A DNA stretch of 64,000 nt. Origin: Pholiota molesta. Taxonomy: Eukaryota > Basidiomycota > Agaricomycetes > Agaricales > Strophariaceae. Positions 57,057 to 64,000 of the stretch are shown here, piece after piece (position 1 is the first letter of the stretch; each line of letters opens with the position of its first letter). The position numbers and the translations under genes are program-made. The stretch covers positions 496,001 through 560,000 of the forward strand of contig JACGCK010000009.1 in assembly GCA_014925825.1 (NCBI GenBank), in the 5' to 3' direction. The notes beneath the pieces were generated by a model. The model saw only the letters and a program-made list of their open reading frames with translations, ran no database searches and was not told the DNA's origin.

Positions 57057-60000
57057 GCGACCGGCCAAAGTTTGGAGTTAGGTGTTGGACGCTGAAGCTT
57101 GCTTGTCGAGCGCTGGACTTTGCGCGATTCTCTGTGGGTTGACTTTCGTTCCGTTTGCCCCTTTTTGTTTTATTTTTATTTTGCTGATTCAGTTTCTCAA
57201 TCGTCTAGGAAGAATACTTGCTCTGAAGAAACTGCTCTGACTGCTGCCTTTTTTGGACTGCTCGTGTGCTGCTCTCTATGCAGTTGATGCTGATGCTCTT
57301 CTAGTTGCTGCTTGATACGATCTGGTCAAATTTTGCTTTGCTCTCTGCCTGTTGCTGCCGTGTTTGTGCTCTCTTGCTCTGACATACGCTCTTGCTCTTG
57401 GACTTGGACTTGGACTTGTAAAAAGATGACGCTTTGTGCTGTAAACTGCTGTCTTTAGCTTAGGTTGGACCGTTTGTGTAATCTGTACCCTTGGACTTCT
57501 GAAGTGTTTCTTTTCGGCTGTAAATATGCTAGCCTACTGGATTGTTTTCGAGCTGCTGGTGTCGCGTATTCCTTTCGACCTGTATTGCTCCTTTAATATA
57601 CGCCTCTATACGCCAAGGACGAATCGTCCGTCTATATCGGTATTTTCTGGGATATGTTTATGCTTGGTCAGCTCTGGATATCGGATCTTGGTCTTGTAGA
57701 AAATGACATTGGCCTTCAGATGAAGTCTTGTGCTCTCATCCCTTTTGAACACTTGGGCTAATCTGCTGTAGAGTATGTATCCGAGATATGACTTGTTCAC
57801 GTAGTGGGCGCTTAATCATAGCTCTTGTCTTTGTATACTATGTCACGTTCAATGGCGCCTCCGCAGAGGGGTTTACAGGCCGGCCGACTTTCCTGAAATT
57901 CAGGTGATATTTCTGACTGAATATTCTGATTCAATATAGCGGCGTCCAACTCCGTTGCCGTCCATAATAGTGTTCAAGCGTCTTCATTCAGCACCGCCGC
58001 CCCAGTCCCATCAACGAACGGGATCGCTAGGTGGAATTGGTAAAGCGATCCGGTCTGTTTGTCTCGGAGGCTATCTTAACGAGTCATCCCAGAGGCGAGA
58101 TACAATCTGGGTTCAGCTACGATTTTTCCAGTATGTCCGAGATGTGGTCGGATGGTTTGGATCGGTTGGTTCTTCCCTTCCATCTATCCATTGAGTCCTC
58201 GAATGATGGGGTTGCCGGTTCGTATAACATTTCTCAATTACTGCGAGTAATAACGAAGTAGTAAGTTAAGGTTCTGTAGTTCCAGTAACGTCCTTGCGTG
58301 GGATGTGTGCATAGATAAAATGATGCAGAGAGTCGAGACAAGCTGACAACCAACGTTGTGAGGTTTTACTTGATCTCGTGCCCGCAAATAACTATTGAGA
58401 GATATTGATTTTGCCGCCATTGTTGAAGTTTGTACTATATCCTGGTCGTCCTGAACAATATCAGAGGCTCATAAAAGAGTGAAAAAAAATCAAAGAGTCG
58501 AAAAAAGCTGGAAGATCGACATTTCCCGCCTTCATGAAATGAGTTCATCTTGTCAAAGCAGGCACATCCCATTATATAGTGGCAATTACACCTCCCGGTG
58601 CTCTCACAGAAATTATTCCGTGGAAAAAATCTAGCCTAAGATTGTATGGCTTGACATCTGATTCAGATAGAGCAGGATAAAGGGAGATGGCTTGTCAATA
58701 TCAATGGGCACCAGACAAGTGGTTGCAGCCTTCTGATGAAGGCGAGCAATTTTGATGACTGTCGTAGTGGCGTCGTAAACGGGGCAAAGAGAGCTCGGGA
58801 TTACACCACTAAAGACTCCTTGAGATAAGTCATTGCTATTGGACGGACTCCGGCGGAGGACATAAAGAGCTTTAGGCTGCTGTAGGTTGTTACTAAAGAT
58901 GTCCTCAGCAGTTTGGGAAACCAAGTATTTATCATTTCACAACAAGTAGTTCTTCAGAGGCAATCGACTCTTGGTCAAGCTGAGACTGCGGATATGACTG
59001 GGGCCCTCTCTATTATGGCAAAAGACCGAAGGCACCATGGTCGCGCACTGGTCGCGCATCATATGTAGAAGTTTACATGACATGCAGGGGCAGCCAAAGA
59101 TTGTGTTTCAGGGTTGGCCACATGAGATGCAGATAACACATATGTGTGTCGGCATCTGTCCCAGCGCCCATTTGGGATTGGAAATCTGCCACTAGTTGGA
59201 GATGTCGACCGTGATTTGGAGCGTTCGCCGATGGAGAATGCCTTTCCTGGTGCATACCAATTAATTATAGATACAATAGCGAAACTGTAAGATCTTCATA
59301 GAAAGCTACCGACCGTACTTAGAATTAACATTGAATTAAATTTTAACACCGGTATTCTTGAGTCTGTACTGTCAATGTTATCATCATTTGACTCACTTAA
59401 TATCAAGAAAAATAAAATTCCAATATGAATGACTCACTTTGTATATCGTTGATTCATGATTTCCCAAGGTCAATACAAAGTGGCATAGAACATCATGGAA
59501 GTTACTTTGGACAGACAGCATTTCCTATGGAAGCGTAGTGAAAACGGCGGGTTTAGCACACCCATGAATCATTCAAAGGACAGCGTGAGCGACGTATGGC
59601 GAAGTCGGAGACACTTGATAGATGAAAATACCGTAGACAACAACAATGGGACTCTGAATCATTCGGCGGATTATAGCATAATTGATTCATAGGGAAAAGC
59701 GCACTTGTCCGATGCTAAACCAAGCTCGTTGAATGATCCTTGGAATTAGAAGTGATTCCTTGGGGCTAGAGCATCGTCGCAGAAGGATCTAAGACCTTTC
59801 TCTAGCAGAGGACAGGCGGGTGGATATGCGACAAATTTAAGCCAAGATGTTGATACGAATCGAGGAGACTGAGATCTTCGCAATGTCCAGAGAACATGCC
59901 AGATAGCAGCGACAGACAAAGCCCCAAGGACTTCAGAGAAACACAGAGGCAATATTTCGTGGATATTTAGTTCCCATCCTAGCTGGCCGTTTTGCGTGCT

Positions 60001-62511
60001 TTTCGGAGCGAGAAGTGCTGGTGCCAGAAGATGCGATATAAGCTAGATAACTTGGAAACTATGCCAGGAAGCGTTGACTGCATGAAGAGACCAGTCCAGT
60101 TGGACGAAAGGACTCGGGGTCAGGGATTTCGCTAAGCTTCTTCGGCAGAGAACGGCCTGCCTGTGATTGGTCATGATTTCGTGACGCTGCGCTTAGGCCT
60201 CGGAGGTTTGCAGGAGTCCAGGACTTTGCACGAATATGTATAATCGAAAGACACATGGCAGGGAAATCCTTTGATTCTTATATCTGGTTAGCTCAGTTTT
60301 ACTCGATACTCTCATTTCCGATTTTATGAAGCTGGCTTCGCAGAAATATCTCATTCAAGATGTTGTTCGTCGAGAACGCCTTTTTAGGATAGTACACTTC
60401 CTTTTCCGGCTGAACATCAAACGATCATCCAAACTACGCCTTTGATGCACAGTACAAGAAGATTCTATTGACGTGCCAGCTGGTAATTAAAGCTTTCTGG
60501 GACCTTGGTAAAATTTCTTATTAAAATTTCAACAAAATAACCGATCTAGAAATTTATGACGATCTTTCACTTGCAAATGGAGTATGAGTTGAGTGTAAAC
60601 ACCATTGCTTCATGACATACGGGGCTTGCACGGAACCGCCGCATACCGTTACACCTACAAGTAAAATTCAAGTGTCGGCATCGTATAATATATTCCGTAT
60701 GTCAACGAACGCGAAGGTTGTGCTTTACCCTGGATTCTGAAATTCTGAAGCGACTCCGCTAAGTTGACGCTAATTCACAGGGTTCCGTGTTATACTCTGA
60801 GATCCTGGAACGTACCATAATTGACTGCAGGTAACAAGCTAAAATTTATATATATACGAAATGTTCGCCTCCTTACCCTTCCCTCTTACTCAAGTTACTG
60901 ATACATTGGGCATTTTTCTTGTATTTTTCACTTAAGCCAGTGGCGAATGATTAATCAGTAGCTTTAAACTGGACACACAGCCAACAATATCCTGTACTTT
61001 GACTAGACTAGATGTGTCTAGTACGTTGCTCCATGTCAGCAAATTCCCACTAATAATATTGATAAGTAAATGACTTCCATGAGTGTGTACACAACATCAT
61101 CTTTTCTGACTCGTCCATGTCTCTACGGTGTGAACGACATTCGAAACACCCATAAACCATTTATCCCGAAAGGGCATAAATTTGCAGCCATGCCGACTCT
61201 ACTTGGTCGCGGAACGACGCGGCCACAGTGCGGCAGGCAGTGCACAATGGGTTTTCTGACTCGAAGACTTGGGAGGCATCAAGAGGCAACACATCAATAT
61301 TGATCAAAACTGCCGGGCAGGTGTTTATGCATCCAGACACGCGTTGTGGCAATATATATAGGCTTGCTTCCCCCTCTTCAAGCTCTTTCGATTGTGCTCC
61401 TTCCCTCCCCGTGTTTGCGTCAGTTATGAACCTCTATGGGCCTCTCTTCGAGCTGTTATATTCTTTGGAACCAAGGGCAACACGGATACTTACGCGTTAG
61501 ACGCGTCAATCCCGTCCGTGTGAATCCACGTCGTCGCGACGCATTGTATGCGATACGGTGAGTGGTCCATTGTTCTCTCCATAATACAGATGCGAAGCAA
61601 TACAGGTTCGCCAATGTAATAGGAGTGATAGTCCAGTAGGACTCAATCAGCATTCCGAGCTCGGGCAAGAGCTGCTCCTAAGCACAAGTCAGAAACTGTC
61701 GCTGTATCGTCTGGATTCTGGATACATCCGCGTCATCCGCGTCTTTCCAGCTCGTTTGATGCAGGCTCGTTTGCATTCGATAGCCGGCCAGGATGGAAGT
61801 CTGAAATCTGAATGTGTAATTGAGCTCGAACAAAGCTATAATGGCAATGCTTGTCTACTTTGAAGCGCGACAACTCACCATGAATCGTATTTTTGATTAG
61901 GGGGCTAAGTTTCGATCGACAACACTAGGCAACGTTTGCAATCGGGAATATTGTCCGGAAGATACAGCTGGCGTCCAAATTTTCAAATTGACGTCGTCCA
62001 CTCTGGCAAGCAAGCCTTTGTGTACAGCGTCCCTTTGAAAATGGTTGCTGAATGGAGATAGGACAAAAATTGAGTATCACTAGGCACTCTAAAGCAGCTT
62101 TGCCAGACACGATCCAACCTTGTATTTTTTTCCAAAGGTTTCCAGGAGTACTCAGGACACCAAGTCAAAGGGCCGGTTGTCGAAAGAACAATGCTCTTTG
62201 CTTGAAGGTAACCAGTCGGTCCAAGCATTGTTCACTGTGTCTGTACCGTACGGTGTAGCATGCTTGATCCTCGTTTCTAGGGAGCTGGGAAGGCTTTCAT
62301 GACCCATGGGAGCATACGACGGTATTTTCAAGCGCTGGATTGGGCGAGAGCATTGTTCACATTACCAAAAGCGGCGACGGCTGCAGCACCTGGGCCTAAC
62401 AAGACCAAATGCCATTATTCCCAAAGGAACGATCCTCTGAATTGCGACTCCCTCAAAGAGCCCGTCATCGCTCTTCATTCGCTAGCCCATTTTCTTCCTT
62501 TTCTACTAGTT
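57057..62511. other. 5.5-kb gene-poor region
   Basis: No gene is supported. The first 600 bases are T-rich and contain three tandem ttggac units near 57400, probably 3' flank of the 54126 gene. At 59389-59395 and 59430-59436 the sequence is TGACTCA, the classic Gcn4/AP-1 site, with several TGAATCA-like relatives down to 59690. A TATA-like caatatatatagg at about 61351 precedes an ATG at 61426 that opens a 24-codon frame only. The F-box gene promoter lies at the right end. Confidence 0.4.
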
Positions 62512-64000
62512 ATGCCTCACTTTTTAATGAAACAGAGCGGGAACGTACCACCTCTCTTCCGTCTTCCCGACGAAATCCTCGAAGAGATCGTCTCTGAGCT
62601 CGATCAGCACAGCGACTTGGTAGCTTTCGCTCTGGCTTCGCGGATATGTGCCGCATTGGTCATTCCTCACCATACCCAGTACCGGATACTGCGGGTGCGG
62701 CATACGCTACCGGATATGTGGGCTCACCTCGCTAGACGGTCAGATCTAGCACGCAACATACGGGAGGTCCATATTTGCGAACGATCAAACATATGGGCCG
62801 CCGATCACTACCCCACCACTCTCATTGACAAGAGCCTTGATCGAGCGCTTACAAACGCAGAAGAGAGCGTCAGGGTACGCAACATCTGCCATGCGCTCAG
62901 TCATATGCATCTTCTTCACACCTTTACCTGGTCATGGGAGGACGTCCGTGGACAAGACCGGCCGACATCCCATCCTGCTCACGAGAACGCTATCTTGACT
63001 GTAATTTCTCAACGGCCGCAATTGCAACATATTGGCCTACATGGAAAGTTTGCTTTGCACGCTCTCAACTCTATTAGGGACCCTGATAGCTTGATGTACC
63101 CTGTAAGTCATGACTCTCAAACTATGTTGACCCTCTTTTCATTCTCTTTCCTAGGTTTGGAATCTCGCAAACTTGAAGTCCTTATCACTAAGAGGTGAAT
63201 CCTGGGCTAAATACGGCAACTCGAAGCACTTGTATTACCTCTTAACGAAGTGCCCTAAATTAGAGGTATGTCATGTTCATCACTGTGGACTTTTGCTGTC
63301 GCTAATAATCATATGTAGTCTCTTGAAGTGCCCATGGAATTTTATCACCTTCCAGAATGCCGTTTTCCACAGCTGAAGAAAGTCAAGCTGCAGTTGCAAG
63401 CGGGCATAGGGAATACGGGGATTGATCGCTCTCGCAGTCTATTTCTGGAAAATCATCCCACTATCGAGGAACTTTTCTGGACGCCCATTGGAGTTCCTTT
63501 CATTGCTCCAGATACCTTGCCTAATCTCAAGTCTGTTCATACCAACGCGGCTTTCATCACAGCTCTTGAACATGCGGATTCTGGTGAACAGGCGATCGGC
63601 CTAATGTCACCACCGTCGACTCCAGTCACAAGCGTCACTCCGGTCTCCAATGAACCCGTCTCTCCACCTCCAGTGCTAGTCCGACACATTGAAAACCTAA
63701 ACATGGGCGGTTTATCTTGCGATCCTCTCCTATTTTCAAGGGTTATTCATCCAGAGAGCTTACGAAGACTCCAAATCAATTGCTTGGAGAGTCCCTCAAC
63801 TCTTCGTGAAATTGCTGAACGCTACCCAAATATTGAATGCTTGTCCTTGTTTCATTCCCAGTACTATAATCTTGATATTTATGCCATGGACGACTGGCTT
63901 GACCTCCTACCACGATTCAAGAAACTCCAAGTTTTCCGAGGGCTTGGTCTCTGGCGGTCTTCATATAATAATCGGGACAAGATGCATCAGTGCATTCTCA
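62512..64000 (+). CDS. F-box/leucine-rich-repeat protein, C-terminus off the right edge
   Basis: The start at 62512 gives MPHFLMKQSGNVPPLFRLPD. An F-box-like segment follows (LFRLPDEILEEIVSELDQHS, DLVAFALASRICAALVIPHH), which usually docks a substrate receptor to Skp1 in an SCF ubiquitin ligase. Leucine-rich segments come next: LQHIGLHGKFALHALNSIRD, then after an intron NLANLKSLSLRGESWAKYG, and after another SLEVPMEFYHLPECRFPQLK. Further LRR-like pieces are HIENLNMGGLSCDPLLFSRV, ESLRRLQINCLE and YPNIECLSLFHSQYYNLDIY. The frame is open at 64000. An in-frame ATG upstream at 62299 would add a long, poorly conserved-looking leader; I prefer 62512. Such F-box/LRR proteins are numerous in mushrooms and their targets are rarely known. 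Confidence 0.8.

Noticed and set aside
1..64000. CRISPR arrays, prophage or bacterial operons.
   Set aside because: No regularly spaced direct repeats with unique spacers, and gene structure is eukaryotic throughout.

Overview
The window is nuclear DNA of a mushroom-forming basidiomycete (Agaricomycetes). The evidence is many short GT-AG introns (about 45-75 nt), two secreted GH5 mannanases each with an N-terminal fungal cellulose-binding module, a secreted ricin-type lectin, a sedolisin protease, a MYND-finger protein and several lineage-specific proteins next to conserved eukaryotic housekeeping genes. I do not assign a species. I see no CRISPR array, rRNA or confident tRNA.

Layout. 1-2489 (-): LIM-domain RhoGAP of the Lrg1/Rga type, running off the left edge. 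3630-4903 (-): secreted two-domain ricin-B-fold lectin. 4904-7636: non-coding, with a symmetric foldback-like repeat structure. 7637-10080 (+): Spt5-like NGN/KOW protein. 10963-13336 (-): tandem pair of secreted PEBP-family proteins. 15708-17704 and 19855-21870 (+): paralogous GH5 endo-mannanases. 22398-23310 (-): thymidylate kinase. 23942-25573 (-): Sds3-like histone-deacetylase-complex subunit. 26266-28327 (+): serine beta-lactamase-like hydrolase. 28861-30036 (+): uncharacterised fungal protein. 31289-33680 (+): sedolisin (S53). 36299-37080 (+): small protein with an acidic tail. 37478-38823 (-): exosome subunit Rrp4. 40042-40777 (-): MYND finger protein. 42114-42833 (+): Y14/RBM8A. 43089-44102 (+): HP1. 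50474-53503 (-): large membrane-anchored protein of the mushroom family often labelled 'hoxa13'. 53640-54050 and 54126-57056 (+): two uncharacterised genes. 62512 to the right edge (+): F-box/leucine-rich protein.

The secreted proteins (lectin, PEBPs, mannanases, sedolisin) lie in the left half, interspersed with housekeeping genes; Rrp4, Y14 and HP1 form a nuclear RNA/chromatin group around 37-44 kb. Two blocks, about 22.4-25.7 kb and 50.4-57 kb, are strikingly GC-rich compared with the rest. Two long stretches (44.1-50.5 kb and 57.1-62.5 kb) have no gene I can support.

A recurring oddity is the loss of a single base beside short runs of C or G inside otherwise conserved coding sequence (three clear cases in the LIM gene, one in thymidylate kinase, probable ones in the Sds3-like and 'hoxa13' genes). 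This looks more like base-calling or assembly error than decay. The most interesting non-genic signals are the foldback-like structure at 5.83-6.57 kb, a roughly 60-bp CACGTG block shared by two distant loci, and an 80-bp nested hairpin at 18.71 kb. I did not find a convincing new multi-gene system.
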